In this document: one piece after another, positions 7,985 through 15,841 of the stretch
How the letters are laid out: each line of letters starts with the position of its first letter
Position numbering within the stretch: position 1 is the first letter of the stretch
Position numbers and translations under genes: made by a program
NCBI RefSeq assembly: GCF_030151805.1
Contig: NZ_JASLCN010000453.1
Span: 1-24,452, forward strand
Length of the DNA stretch: 24,452 bases
Reading direction: 5' to 3'
Source of the DNA: Fluviicola sp.
Lineage (GTDB): Bacteria > Bacteroidota > Bacteroidia > Flavobacteriales_D > Crocinitomicaceae
Notes under the pieces: model-generated
Told to the model about the DNA's origin: nothing
The model's database searches: none
Seen by the model: the letters and a program-made list of their open reading frames with translations, nothing else

Positions 7985-10798
7985 TTAAACGACCATATTC
8001 ACAATCTTCCCGGGAACAACAATGACTTTCTTCGGGGCTTTTCCTTCGAGCCATTTCTGCGCTTCCGGCATCGCCAAAACAGCTTCTTCCACTTCTTTTG
8101 CAGAGAAAGTAGTCGGCAATTCAGCGTTAAATCGCATTTTTCCATTGAAAGATACGGGATAAACCGTGTTTGCTTCCACCAGCATTTCCGGGTTGAATTT
8201 CGGGAATGGTGCGGTAGAAACCGTTCCAGCCTGGTGACCGATTGCTTCCCACAATTCTTCAGCTGCATGCGGAGCGTAAGGAGCCAATAAGATTACCACC
8301 TGTTCCAACACTTCTTTCGAATGACATTTCTGTTCTGTTAATTCGTTCACACAAATCATCAGGTTTGAAACGTTGGTGTTGAACGAGAAGCGCTCCAAAT
8401 CGTCTTCCACCTTTTTGATGGTTTTATGTAACGTCTTCAACGATTCCTTGCTCGCAGGCTCGTTCGTTATAATCAGTTGACCTTCGTTATAGAACAAACG
8501 CCACAATTTGCGCAGAAAGTTATGCACTCCATTGATTCCTTTCGTGTCCCATGGTTTGGTTTGCTCCAAAGGACCTAAGAACATTTCGTACATGCGTAAG
8601 GTATCTGCTCCGAATTTATCTACCAGTTCATCCGGCGTTTGCACGTTGAACTTGGATTTGGACATTTTTTCGACTTCCGAACCACAGATATATGTTCCGT
8701 CTTCTTCTAAAATGAATTCTGCATTTTTATATTCTTCACGAGAATTTTTGAACGCTTCAATATCTAGTTTATCATTGTCGACAAGAGAAATATCCACATG
8801 AATCGGAACAACATTTTTTCCTTCTTTTTTAGAAAGAGTCACATATGTTTTATTGTCTTCCAAACGGTAAACAAAACTACTTCTTCCCAAAATCATTCCC
8901 TGATTGATCATTTTCTTAAACGGCTCATCAAAGGAAATGTACCCGCGGTCGTACAGGAATTTGCACCAGAAACGGGAATACAACAAGTGACCTGTTGCGT
9001 GTTCCGAACCTCCGATGTATAGATCCACCTGGTTCCAGTAATCCGCTTTTTCTTTCGAAACGAATGCATGTTCGTTGTGCGGATCCATGTAGCGCAGGTA
9101 GTAGAAAGAACTTCCTGCCCAACCCGGCATCGTGTTGTATTCCATGCGGTCGCCCTCGGAATATTTCCACGCGCTTTTTTCTGCACGCGCCAATGGCGGT
9201 TCACCATCTTCAGTCGGCAAATATTTGTCTACTTCCGGGAGTTCAATCGGCAAATGTGCGTCGTCTACCAGGTAAGGAATGTCGTTTTTATAATAAACCG
9301 GGAAAGGTTCACCCCAATAACGCTGACGGGAGAAAATCGCATCTCTCAAACGGTAATTGGTTTTTCCTTTTCCAAGCCCTTGTTCTTCGATTTTGGCGAT
9401 TGCAACCGCCATCGCTTTTTTGATCGGTAATCCGCTCAGGAAATCCGAATTGGCAATTGTTCCTTCTTTTTCTGCGTAAGCAGCTTCCGAAATGTCTACA
9501 TTCTCAAAAATGTTTTTGATCGGAATATTGAAGTGCGTTGCAAAATCCCAATCGCGCTGATCACCACAAGGAACAGCCATTACCGCTCCGGTTCCGTAAG
9601 AAGCCAACACGTAATCTCCGATCCAAACCGGAATTTTTTCTCCCGAGAATGGGTGAATTGCATATGCTCCGGTAAACTGACCCGTAATGTTTTTCACATC
9701 CGCTTGTCTGTCACGCTCCGATTTCAAGGAAGCAGCTGTTTTATATGCTTCAATCGCGTCTTTGTATTCTACGGTCGTAATTTCGTCTACTAATGGATGC
9801 TCCGGTGCCAAAACCATGAAGGAAACCCCGAAAATGGTATCTGGGCGGGTGGTGAAAACCTCGATGGAGCGGTTTTCGTTTTTTCCTCCCCCTTGCTCCC
9901 CCTCCAAAGGGGGAAAAGTTCCGTCAACCTGAAACTTAACAGAAGCTCCAACGGATTTTCCAATCCAGTTGCGCTGCATGTCTTTGATGGCATCTGTCCA
10001 ATCAACGGTATCCAAACCGGTAATTAAACGTTCTGCATAAGCTTTGATTCGCATCGACCACTGACGCATCAGTTTTTGTTCTACCGGATGTCCGCCGCGC
10101 TCGGAAAGTCCGTTGATGACTTCGTCGTTCGCCAATACAGTTCCCAAAGCCGGACACCAGTTCACCCATGAATCAGCCAGGTAAGCCAAACGGTATTCCA
10201 TCAGGATATCCGATTGTTCTTTTTCCGATTTCGCTTTCCAGTCAGCGGCTGTGAATGTATCCGTATATTCCGTTACGGCCTCGATTCCTGCATTTCCGTT
10301 GCTTTCGAAAGCAGCAATCAATGTGGAAATATCTTCCGCTTTATCGGTTTTTACATTGTACCACGAATGGAAAATCTGTTTGAAGATCCATTGTGTCCAT
10401 TTGTAATATTCCGGAGAAGAAGTACGCACTTCCCTGTCCCAGTCGAATGAGAATCCGATTTTATCTAATTGATCGCGGTAACGCGCAATATTTTGTTCGG
10501 TTGTAAGAGCCGGATGCTGACCGGTTTGGATGGCGTATTGTTCTGCAGGAAGTCCGAATGAATCGTAACCCATCGGATGCAGCACATTGTAACCTCTTAA
10601 TCTTTTGTAGCGCGCATAAATATCCGAAGCAATATATCCGAGCGGGTGACCAACGTGTAAGCCGGCTCCGGAAGGATACGGGAACATATCCAATACGTAG
10701 TATTTCGGTTTACTGCTGTTGTCTTCCGCTTTGAAAGTTTTGTGGTCTGCCCAGAATTGGCGCCATTTTTTCTCGATATCACTAAAATTGTATTCCAT
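7985..10798 (-). CDS. leuS: Leucyl-tRNA synthetase, with an in-frame repeat-derived peptide
   Basis: Cytosolic class I synthetase that charges tRNA-Leu; 937 residues. HVGHPLGY (48-55) is the HIGH motif and KMSKS is at 711-715. The CP1 editing domain is marked by FTTRPDTIFG (near 313) and the C-terminal anticodon-binding region by PYAPHAAEELW. Extra segments around 140-210 and 640-700 are, to my recollection, usual for Bacteroidota LeuRS. Residues 295-305 (FPPLEGEQGGG) are encoded by a 30-of-32 copy of the palindromic repeat found at 1703 and 2167; it adds about a dozen residues between FQVDG and IEVFTTRPD. The frame is uninterrupted, so the enzyme should be functional. I chose MEYNFSDIEKKW as the start: the 20 codons upstream contain the promoter (10825-10853), so they cannot be translated from that transcript. 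Confidence 0.97.
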   Translation of the reverse strand: MEYNFSDIEKKWRQFWADHKTFKAEDNSSKPKYYVLDMFPYPSGAGLHVGHPLGYIASDIYARYKRLRGYNVLHPMGYDSFGLPAEQYAIQTGQHPALTTEQNIARYRDQLDKIGFSFDWDREVRTSSPEYYKWTQWIFKQIFHSWYNVKTDKAEDISTLIAAFESNGNAGIEAVTEYTDTFTAADWKAKSEKEQSDILMEYRLAYLADSWVNWCPALGTVLANDEVINGLSERGGHPVEQKLMRQWSMRIKAYAERLITGLDTVDWTDAIKDMQRNWIGKSVGASVKFQVDGTFPPLEGEQGGGKNENRSIEVFTTRPDTIFGVSFMVLAPEHPLVDEITTVEYKDAIEAYKTAASLKSERDRQADVKNITGQFTGAYAIHPFSGEKIPVWIGDYVLASYGTGAVMAVPCGDQRDWDFATHFNIPIKNIFENVDISEAAYAEKEGTIANSDFLSGLPIKKAMAVAIAKIEEQGLGKGKTNYRLRDAIFSRQRYWGEPFPVYYKNDIPYLVDDAHLPIELPEVDKYLPTEDGEPPLARAEKSAWKYSEGDRMEYNTMPGWAGSSFYYLRYMDPHNEHAFVSKEKADYWNQVDLYIGGSEHATGHLLYSRFWCKFLYDRGYISFDEPFKKMINQGMILGRSSFVYRLEDNKTYVTLSKKEGKNVVPIHVDISLVDNDKLDIEAFKNSREEYKNAEFILEEDGTYICGSEVEKMSKSKFNVQTPDELVDKFGADTLRMYEMFLGPLEQTKPWDTKGINGVHNFLRKLWRLFYNEGQLIITNEPASKESLKTLHKTIKKVEDDLERFSFNTNVSNLMICVNELTEQKCHSKEVLEQVVILLAPYAPHAAEELWEAIGHQAGTVSTAPFPKFNPEMLVEANTVYPVSFNGKMRFNAELPTTFSAKEVEEAVLAMPEAQKWLEGKAPKKVIVVPGKIVNMVV
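9884..9915 (-). repeat. Third copy of the 32-bp palindromic repeat, inside leuS
   Basis: Matches the right-hand copy at 30 of 32 bases (TTTAT replaced by TTGCT in the centre). Read in the leuS frame it encodes FPPLEGEQGGG without a stop. It lies at the base of the CP1 editing domain. A T-rich flank (9877-9884 on the plus strand) may be part of the insertion. Confidence 0.93.
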
Positions 10799-10824
10799 GC
10801 TTTCGCGTCTCTTAAAAAGTGTGG

Positions 10825-10853
10825 CAAAGATAGGATAATTCAAAACGCGCAAA
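10825..10853 (-). promoter_or_regulatory. leuS promoter (Bacteroidota type)
   Basis: On the minus strand TATCTTTG (10832-10825) is an exact match to the -7 consensus TAnnTTTG, and TTTG at 10853-10850 is a -33 box with a 17-bp spacer. It predicts a leader of roughly 20 bases and fixes the leuS start at 10798. Confidence 0.7.
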
Positions 10854-11101
10854 ATCAAAATTGAAAATTGAAGCGGTAAAAAGCTAAAGCTGTGTTTGTA
10901 AGAGTAAAGTTGAAAAAATCCTTGTTCTAAAATTGACGTAATTCCGCAATATTACGTCCTGTATTGCAAAACACACGCTTCATCTCACAAACTACTCTTC
11001 CAAAACAGTCAAAAAAATTACCGGCGGTACGATTTACTCTTTCCAGATTGATTTGTGTAACCAATTCATCTACCTTGCGTTATGATGAAAAACTATTTTT
11101 T

Positions 11102-11311
11102 ATGACTCTCCGTATTTTCTTTGCTCTTTTTGCAATCAGCTCCGTGTTCGGAGTAGTAGGTTCGGCAAATGCAGCTGAACAAGTTTTGACACCCAAACAA
11201 GGTGTTTTGGAAATGAAAGCTTCTTCTGTGATGAAGAAAAAAGATTTCAAACCCAAAAAACGGAAAAAATCAAAACCGAGAAGACACGGGTGTGAAGCCT
11301 ATGGAGGTTAG
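11102..11311 (+). CDS. Small secreted basic protein, unknown
   Basis: A 69-residue protein. The chosen start at 11102 gives a classical signal peptide (MTLRIFFALFAISSVFGVVG, cleavage near SANAAEQ, residue ~24); the frame is open upstream to 10964, but starting there would bury the signal. The mature part is about 45 residues and very basic: VMKKKDFKPKKRKKSKPRRHG, ending GCEAYGG with one Cys. I do not recognise the family. The charge suggests binding to nucleic acid, polyanionic polysaccharide or lipopolysaccharide. It stands alone between leuS (opposite strand) and the sensor kinase gene, 231 bp from the latter. Confidence 0.55.
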   Translation: MTLRIFFALFAISSVFGVVGSANAAEQVLTPKQGVLEMKASSVMKKKDFKPKKRKKSKPRRHGCEAYGG

Positions 11312-11542
11312 TTCCGGGAATGTTCTTGTTGGTTTTCGGACCGGAAAGCTTTTTTGAAACAGGTGTTCAGAATTTCGTAGAAGCCTTGTTGTCACCGGGC
11401 TAATAGATACATGTCTATCCATCTTTTTGATAGTTCCCTGAAGTGGGTTGGAAGACCCTGAAAATCACCGTAAAAGTGACCGAAAAACAACATCTCCTTC
11501 TTTTTAGGGCAAAACATTTCTGAAAAAACCTATTTTTAGTGC

Positions 11543-13741
11543 ATGTTTCGAATACTGCTCTCCCTGTTGATTCTGTCCGTCTGCTTTGATTTATCCCATA
11601 AAGTCTTTGCAGCAAACGGAGATGAAGAAAGTTACCGGAAAGCATATTTAACCGAAAGAGACAATACCAAGAAATTCTGGCGACAGGTTGCGCTTGGGAA
11701 ATTCTATCAGTGCAACGATGTTCAAAAAGCAGATTCCATTCGGTACGCGATCATGGATGCAAGCCGGGGAGAATCTGACTCCGCAAAATTACAAGCGCTT
11801 ATTTTCGACCTGCAGATTGACGCGCTCCAGGGAAATAAAACCGCCTATTACGCGAAGATTCTTCAGTTGCAGCCTTATTTGTCGCGCACAGATTCCAAGC
11901 TGAACCAGGTGCATATTTTTCACTTGCTGGCGGAATATCACATTGCTTACCGGGAATACGAGCAAGCTGATATTTACCTGACGGAAGCGCTGCGTTTTTC
12001 GAAGCGCGTTCGCAGTTATGCCTTGATTGCCGAAACAAACCGCTTGCTGGCCAAATTGAATATGGAGCAGAACAAACGCGATGCTTCACTGGATTTTGCC
12101 GAAACATCCATTCAATATGCGCGCCGTTCTTCCGACAAATCCCTGATGGCGATGTGTGTGAATATGCAGTCTGTGATTTACAACTTTTTCGGGCAGGTGG
12201 AACTTTCCGTTTCGAAGAACTTCATCGCATTGCAGCTGGCAAAAGAAGCAAACGATTTCCCGCAGGTGGCACATTATCAGCGTCAGATCGGGGAATCTCA
12301 GTTTCAGATTTTCAATTATGACAATGCCAATAATTTCTTCAATCAGTCGCGGGAAACTGCATTGAGAATCCGCGATAAACGCCTGGTCGGACTTGCCGAT
12401 ACCGATATCGGTTTGGTGCTCCTGGCCAAAAAGGAATACGAAGAAGCAATAGCAGAATTAAAAAGTGCTATTCACACACTTCAGGCTTACAATGATCAGG
12501 ACGGATTGGGCCTGGCTCATAAATACCTGGGAAATGTATTCAACGAGCAAAAGAAGTACAACGAAGCATTGCGTTATTATAACATGGCGCTTGTGTACTT
12601 TGAATCTGCGGCAAACCGGTCGGAAATTGCGGCGGTTTACCATTTGGTGGGAACGGTTTTCGCCGAACAGGGAAAGTATAAAAATGCGTTGAATTACCTG
12701 AACCGGTCCATCGATATCCGCTCGCAATATGGTTACATCGGGGGAATTTATCCTTCCTATAAAGAAGTGGCGGATGTTTACAGGAAAACGGGAAACATGG
12801 ATTTGGCTTATAAATACCTGAACATGTATTCCGATTATTCCGACAGTGCCCGCATTGTGGAAGTGAGTGCTAAAATTGCCGAATTATCGGAATTGTATCG
12901 TTCGGAGCAGCGCGAACGTTTGATCGCAATCCAGGCAGATTCGATCGAATTGCAGCGAAAGCAAAAGGAAAATACGGAACTGCGGAATATTTTTCAAACC
13001 TATATCATTATCGGTTTTCTTATATTGCTGGCACTGGGAGCGTTCATCATTTACAACCGCTGGAAGCAGCGAAATATCAAACAATTGCAGCGCGAAGCGG
13101 AAATGAATCAAACCTTGCTGCGCTCTCAAATGAATCCGCATTTCGTCTTCAACGCGATGTCAGTGATCCAGAGTTACATTTATGAGAATGATACGAAGAA
13201 TTCCACCAAGTTTTTGGTGAATTTCTCGAAGCTGATGCGTCTGATCCTGGAAAATTCTTCCAAAGAGTTTATTCCTTTGGGAACAGAGATAGACATTCTG
13301 AACAAGTACCTGGAAACCCAGAAATTGCGTTTCGGAGATCGTTTCGAATACGAAGTTTCGGTGAATGAGCAGTTGTTGCAGGAAGAAGCACTTATTCCTC
13401 CAATGATCACACAGCCCTTTATCGAAAATGCGATCGAACACGGACAATTACATACGGTTGAAGGCGGGTTTATCCATGTACGTTTTACCAAAGACGAAGA
13501 AATGCTTCATGTGATGATTGAAGACAACGGAGTGGGCCGGAAAGGGTCAAAAAACAATAAGAAAAGTGCCGAACATAAAAGTATGGCCATGAAAATTACA
13601 CAAGACCGGATCAACAACCTGAGTTACAAATACAAAATCCTGGGCCGGATGGAAATGGAGGATTTTGATGCGGAAAAGGAAACCGGAACACTGGTCAATA
13701 TTTATCTGCCTTACCGAACCGAAGGATTAACTTCTTTGTAG
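11543..13741 (+). CDS. TPR-containing sensor histidine kinase, LytS/YehU (His_kinase) family
   Basis: A 732-residue membrane sensor. It has an N-terminal signal peptide (LLSLLILSVCFDLSHKVFAA), a periplasmic helical-repeat region with about six TPR units (roughly 130-440; clear ones at GLAHKYLGNVFNEQKKYNEALRYY and AVYHLVGTVFAEQGKYKNAL), and one membrane span (about 487-507, TYIIIGFLILLALGAFIIY). A cytosolic kinase core of the His_kinase type follows: LRSQMNPHFVFNAMSVIQ with the phospho-accepting H533, N-box PFIENAIEHG, G-box IEDNGVGRKG. The usual partner is a LytTR response regulator, and one follows at 13920 on the same strand. The input signal is unknown. The heptamer repeat tract separates kinase and regulator genes, so they may not be simply cotranscribed. 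Confidence 0.92.
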   Translation: MFRILLSLLILSVCFDLSHKVFAANGDEESYRKAYLTERDNTKKFWRQVALGKFYQCNDVQKADSIRYAIMDASRGESDSAKLQALIFDLQIDALQGNKTAYYAKILQLQPYLSRTDSKLNQVHIFHLLAEYHIAYREYEQADIYLTEALRFSKRVRSYALIAETNRLLAKLNMEQNKRDASLDFAETSIQYARRSSDKSLMAMCVNMQSVIYNFFGQVELSVSKNFIALQLAKEANDFPQVAHYQRQIGESQFQIFNYDNANNFFNQSRETALRIRDKRLVGLADTDIGLVLLAKKEYEEAIAELKSAIHTLQAYNDQDGLGLAHKYLGNVFNEQKKYNEALRYYNMALVYFESAANRSEIAAVYHLVGTVFAEQGKYKNALNYLNRSIDIRSQYGYIGGIYPSYKEVADVYRKTGNMDLAYKYLNMYSDYSDSARIVEVSAKIAELSELYRSEQRERLIAIQADSIELQRKQKENTELRNIFQTYIIIGFLILLALGAFIIYNRWKQRNIKQLQREAEMNQTLLRSQMNPHFVFNAMSVIQSYIYENDTKNSTKFLVNFSKLMRLILENSSKEFIPLGTEIDILNKYLETQKLRFGDRFEYEVSVNEQLLQEEALIPPMITQPFIENAIEHGQLHTVEGGFIHVRFTKDEEMLHVMIEDNGVGRKGSKNNKKSAEHKSMAMKITQDRINNLSYKYKILGRMEMEDFDAEKETGTLVNIYLPYRTEGLTSL

Positions 13742-13766
13742 TTTCGAATTGCGAATGATTGATTCA

Positions 13767-13776
13767 GATAGCTATC
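13767..13776. repeat. GATAGCTATC palindrome
   Basis: A perfect 10-bp palindrome 26 bp after the kinase stop, followed by GG. I recall GATAGCTATCGG-type palindromes as frequent in Bacteroidota intergenic DNA. It is too short to act as a terminator. Confidence 0.4.
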
Positions 13777-13812
13777 GGAATTTAAACCTTTTGAACACTT
13801 GAACATTTTCTT

Positions 13813-13877
13813 TTAGGAATTAGGAATTAGGAATTAGGAATTAGGAATTAGGAATTAGGAATTAGGAATTAGGAATT
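13813..13877 (+). repeat. Tandem heptamer repeat, TTAGGAA x 9
   Basis: Nine perfect, uninterrupted copies of TTAGGAA (13813-13875) followed by TT. The tract ends 42 bp before the response regulator ATG, and covers the place where a -33 box would lie for the weak -7 box TATCTTTC at 13891-13898. Perfect short tandem repeats of this kind vary in copy number by slippage. Confidence 0.97.
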
Positions 13878-13919
13878 GCTATTAAATGTCTATCTTTCCA
13901 AAAAATACTTCAATAAACC

Positions 13920-14669
13920 ATGAAAAAAGTATTAATCATTGACGATGAGCAAAGAACACGGGAGTTAATTGCTAAAATGATCGAGTCTTTTGATCTGGAT
14001 ATTCAGACATTTCCTGTCGGTGAAAACGTACAGTCAGGACTAGCCGCTATTAAAGAAATCAAACCCGATTTAGTTTTCTTGGACATTCAAATGCCGGACG
14101 GAACCGGGTTCGATTTATTGAAATCTATTCCTGAAAAGAATTTTGAAGTCATTTTCATTACAGCTCATGAAGAATTCGCAATCAAAGCGATCAAGTTTTC
14201 TGCCCTGGATTACATTCTGAAACCGGTTGATCCGGAAGAATTGAGAGGAGCTGTGGAACGCGCTTTGGTATCGCTGAAAGAAAACGAAACAAAACAGGAA
14301 CCGCAATTCGAAGCGCTGCAAAATAATATTCAGCCGAATCAGAAACGAAGGCTGGTTTTAAAAACACAGGAAAGTGTTCACGTCGTGGACCTGGATCACA
14401 TCATTCGTTGTGAGGCCGACCGCAATTATACATCCTTTTTCTTGACAGAAGGGAAAAAGATCCTGGTTTCAAGAACCCTGAAGGATTATGAGACTTTGTT
14501 AACAGGTCACAATTTTTTGCGCGTTCAGCAATCCCATTTGATCAACTTAAATTTTGTGGATAGATACGATAAAGGAAACGGTGGAGCGGTGGTTATGAAA
14601 GATGGTTCGGAGGTTCCGTTATCGCCCGCAAAACGAGATATATTCTTCCAAATCCTGGAAAGTTTATAA
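13920..14669 (+). CDS. LytTR-type response regulator
   Basis: A 249-residue two-component regulator. The receiver domain (about 1-120) has the acid pocket DDE (8-10), phospho-accepting D55 in FLDIQMPDG, the conserved T in FITAHEEF, and the K in YILKPVDPEEL. A linker of about 20 residues leads to a LytTR DNA-binding domain (about 146-249) with RRLVLKTQESVHVVDLDHI, IRCEADRNYT and FLRVQQSHLINL. It should act as a cytosolic transcription regulator phosphorylated by the LytS-type kinase encoded just upstream (178 bp away). LytTR proteins typically bind paired direct repeats near promoters; none was identified here. The heptamer tract immediately upstream could modulate its expression. Confidence 0.95.
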   Translation: MKKVLIIDDEQRTRELIAKMIESFDLDIQTFPVGENVQSGLAAIKEIKPDLVFLDIQMPDGTGFDLLKSIPEKNFEVIFITAHEEFAIKAIKFSALDYILKPVDPEELRGAVERALVSLKENETKQEPQFEALQNNIQPNQKRRLVLKTQESVHVVDLDHIIRCEADRNYTSFFLTEGKKILVSRTLKDYETLLTGHNFLRVQQSHLINLNFVDRYDKGNGGAVVMKDGSEVPLSPAKRDIFFQILESL

Positions 14670-14817
14670 GTCCGATAAGCTGTTTCTGCTAAATATTCAT
14701 TCAAACGGGGTATTTATTCATTGGCCGCTTTAGGATTGCAAGACATGACTATCTTAGGAGAGGAAATAAGGAGAATGGAATCAGGTTGTTTTCTATGTTA
14801 GGTTTAAGTTAAAACGG

Positions 14818-14846
14818 AAAACACTGCAATGGAGAGGCAGTTTTTT
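14818..14846 (+). terminator. Possible terminator after the response regulator gene
   Basis: Stem ACTGC/GCAGT (14823-14827 with 14837-14841), extended by AAAA/TTTT across one mismatch, followed by a T-run to 14846. It lies 150 bp after the regulator stop. Confidence 0.45.
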
Positions 14847-14991
14847 CATTTTCTAGTTTTATTGAAGAGTATACAGTTCTATCTCCGTCAAAGACTTGAC
14901 CAATTAAAAACTTAGAAACAACCTGATTTTCATTATTGTTGATTGTTCACACGCGACATAGCAAACTAAAACACTACTAAACTAATTGAGA

Positions 14992-15016
14992 GACTCATGA
15001 ATTCATGGGTCTTTTT
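14992..15016 (+). terminator. Rho-independent terminator without an assigned gene
   Basis: An 8-bp stem GACTCATG/CATGGGTC (one T-G pair) with an AATT loop, then TTTTT at 15012-15016. It lies more than 300 bp after the nearest upstream gene, so it may end a small RNA. Confidence 0.7.
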
Positions 15017-15101
15017 GTTTGAAAAGTATTAAACATTTCGTCGTTTAAATGTTTTTTTCTATGTTTAGTCGAAAACTCCTTTTTCAATTCATCAAATGAT
15101 T

Positions 15102-15109
15102 TATTTTTG
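15102..15109 (+). promoter_or_regulatory. -7 promoter box TATTTTTG
   Basis: Exact match to the Bacteroidota -7 consensus TAnnTTTG; no good -33 box is seen. It predicts transcription starting around 15114-15117, so the in-frame ATG at 15096 lies upstream of the transcript and the start is 15117 or 15123. Confidence 0.55.
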
Positions 15110-15116
15110 CTCAAAA

Positions 15117-15410
15117 ATGGAAATGGACACAACAAATTTTGTTCAGGTTGAAAAAGAGGATGTGGCAAGCATGCATTTTTCGAAGGAAGAAGTTCTGGAA
15201 GATACAGATTTGATCGCCGTAAGAAAAGCAGATGTAGACCGTGCAATTTCTGTTGGAAATTTGGAACATTATAAAGTAAAGATTTACTTTGCAGACGATA
15301 ATGGGGAGAAGGTTGTGCATACAACAATATGGGCTGTGACTGATGTTGCAATCGTTTTGAAACAACACGTTCTGATTCCAATTAATCGTATCATCAAACT
15401 AGAAATATAG
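15117..15410 (+). CDS. Small conserved-looking cytosolic protein, unknown
   Basis: A 97-residue protein from the ATG at 15117 (a second ATG at 15123 is possible). There is no signal peptide or membrane span. The composition is mixed and acidic in the first half (VEKEDVASMHFSKEEVLEDTD) and then alternates beta-strand-like segments: YKVKIYFADDNGEKV, HTTIWAVTDVAIVLK, HVLIPINRIIKLEI. This pattern suggests a small all-beta or alpha/beta fold. I do not recognise the family. It is followed after 4 bp by the Asp-rich protein gene, so the two form an operon. The mRNA leader appears to be only a few bases, judged from the promoter box. Confidence 0.7.
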   Translation: MEMDTTNFVQVEKEDVASMHFSKEEVLEDTDLIAVRKADVDRAISVGNLEHYKVKIYFADDNGEKVVHTTIWAVTDVAIVLKQHVLIPINRIIKLEI

Positions 15411-15414
15411 AAGC

Positions 15415-15771
15415 ATGTCGAAAAAGAGGACAATTATTAGCTACGATAAGCTGAATATCGATCAGAAGAAACAACTACTAATTGCTTTTCCGGAAGGATT
15501 TTCCGGGAACACTACTAAAATGACGAATCCGATTACCGGAGAAGTGTTTGATTCTCTATTATGGGAAACAGACGAAATTATTTACCTGGTTAAACTTCCT
15601 AAAGTAACCGTGAAATCACCTTCTGTTGATGACGATGATGATGATTTCGAAGATGATTTCGATTCGGTTGATGCTAAAGGAGAAGACGATGATGTGTCTG
15701 ATGATGACGATGACGATGATTCGTACGATGACGCTCCTGAAGAAGGCGAAGACGAAGAGGATGAAGATTAA
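15415..15771 (+). CDS. Small protein with Asp/Glu-rich C-terminal tail
   Basis: A 118-residue protein. The N-terminal ~67 residues form a compact unit (ISYDKLNIDQKKQLLIAFPE, GFSGNTTKMTNPITGEVFDS, LLWETDEIIYLVKLPKV). This resembles a small Bacteroidota family of unknown role that I recall only loosely. From residue ~73 the protein is almost pure Asp/Glu with a few Ser, Val and Tyr, and is surely disordered. Such tails often mimic nucleic acid or bind basic proteins, but no function is established. It is cotranscribed with the gene at 15117 (4-bp gap), and a strong terminator follows at 15792. The Asp codons form imperfect GAT/GAC runs that could vary in length. Confidence 0.85.
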   Translation: MSKKRTIISYDKLNIDQKKQLLIAFPEGFSGNTTKMTNPITGEVFDSLLWETDEIIYLVKLPKVTVKSPSVDDDDDDFEDDFDSVDAKGEDDDVSDDDDDDDSYDDAPEEGEDEEDED

Positions 15772-15791
15772 TACATACGCATAAAATAAAT

Positions 15792-15835
15792 ACGCCCCGG
15801 CCTCTGATTAGTATCGGAACGTCGGGGCGTTTTTT
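15792..15835 (+). terminator. Rho-independent terminator after the acidic-protein gene
   Basis: Stem ACGCCCCG/CGGGGCGT (15792-15799 with 15823-15830), then five T. It lies 20 bp past the stop of the acidic-protein gene and 7 bp before the next ATG. Confidence 0.9.
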
Positions 15836-15841
15836 CATATC

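Larger units (their letters stand above)
14670..15116. other. Non-coding stretch with hairpins and a long-range inverted repeat
   Basis: No gene is visible on either strand. It holds a weak terminator at 14818-14846, a strong terminator at 14992-15016, and an AT-rich hairpin with a T-run (AAACATTT/AAATGTTT, 15031-15058). An exact 11-bp inverted repeat, TCAGGTTGTTT at 14781-14791 and AAACAACCTGA at 14916-14926, bounds a 146-bp segment. The promoter of the following gene ends the region. Confidence 0.6.

Noticed and set aside
9877..9915. Frameshift or assembly error in leuS caused by the repeat
   Set aside because: The frame is intact on both sides, with normal editing-domain sequence resuming at IEVFTTRPD.
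10799..10858. Longer leuS reading frame starting at 10858
   Set aside because: The extra 20 codons overlap a consensus promoter (10825-10853), and homologues begin at the MEYNF-type start.
13813..13877. Heptamer tract as a CRISPR array
   Set aside because: The units are directly joined with no spacers and are far too short; it is a simple tandem repeat.
15096..15116. Upstream ATG of the gene at 15117
   Set aside because: It overlaps the -7 box at 15102-15109, so it should not be in the mRNA.
15415..15771. Acidic-tail protein as a DNA primase
   Set aside because: No zinc finger, TOPRIM or other primase motif is present; such names on similar proteins are not supported by sequence.
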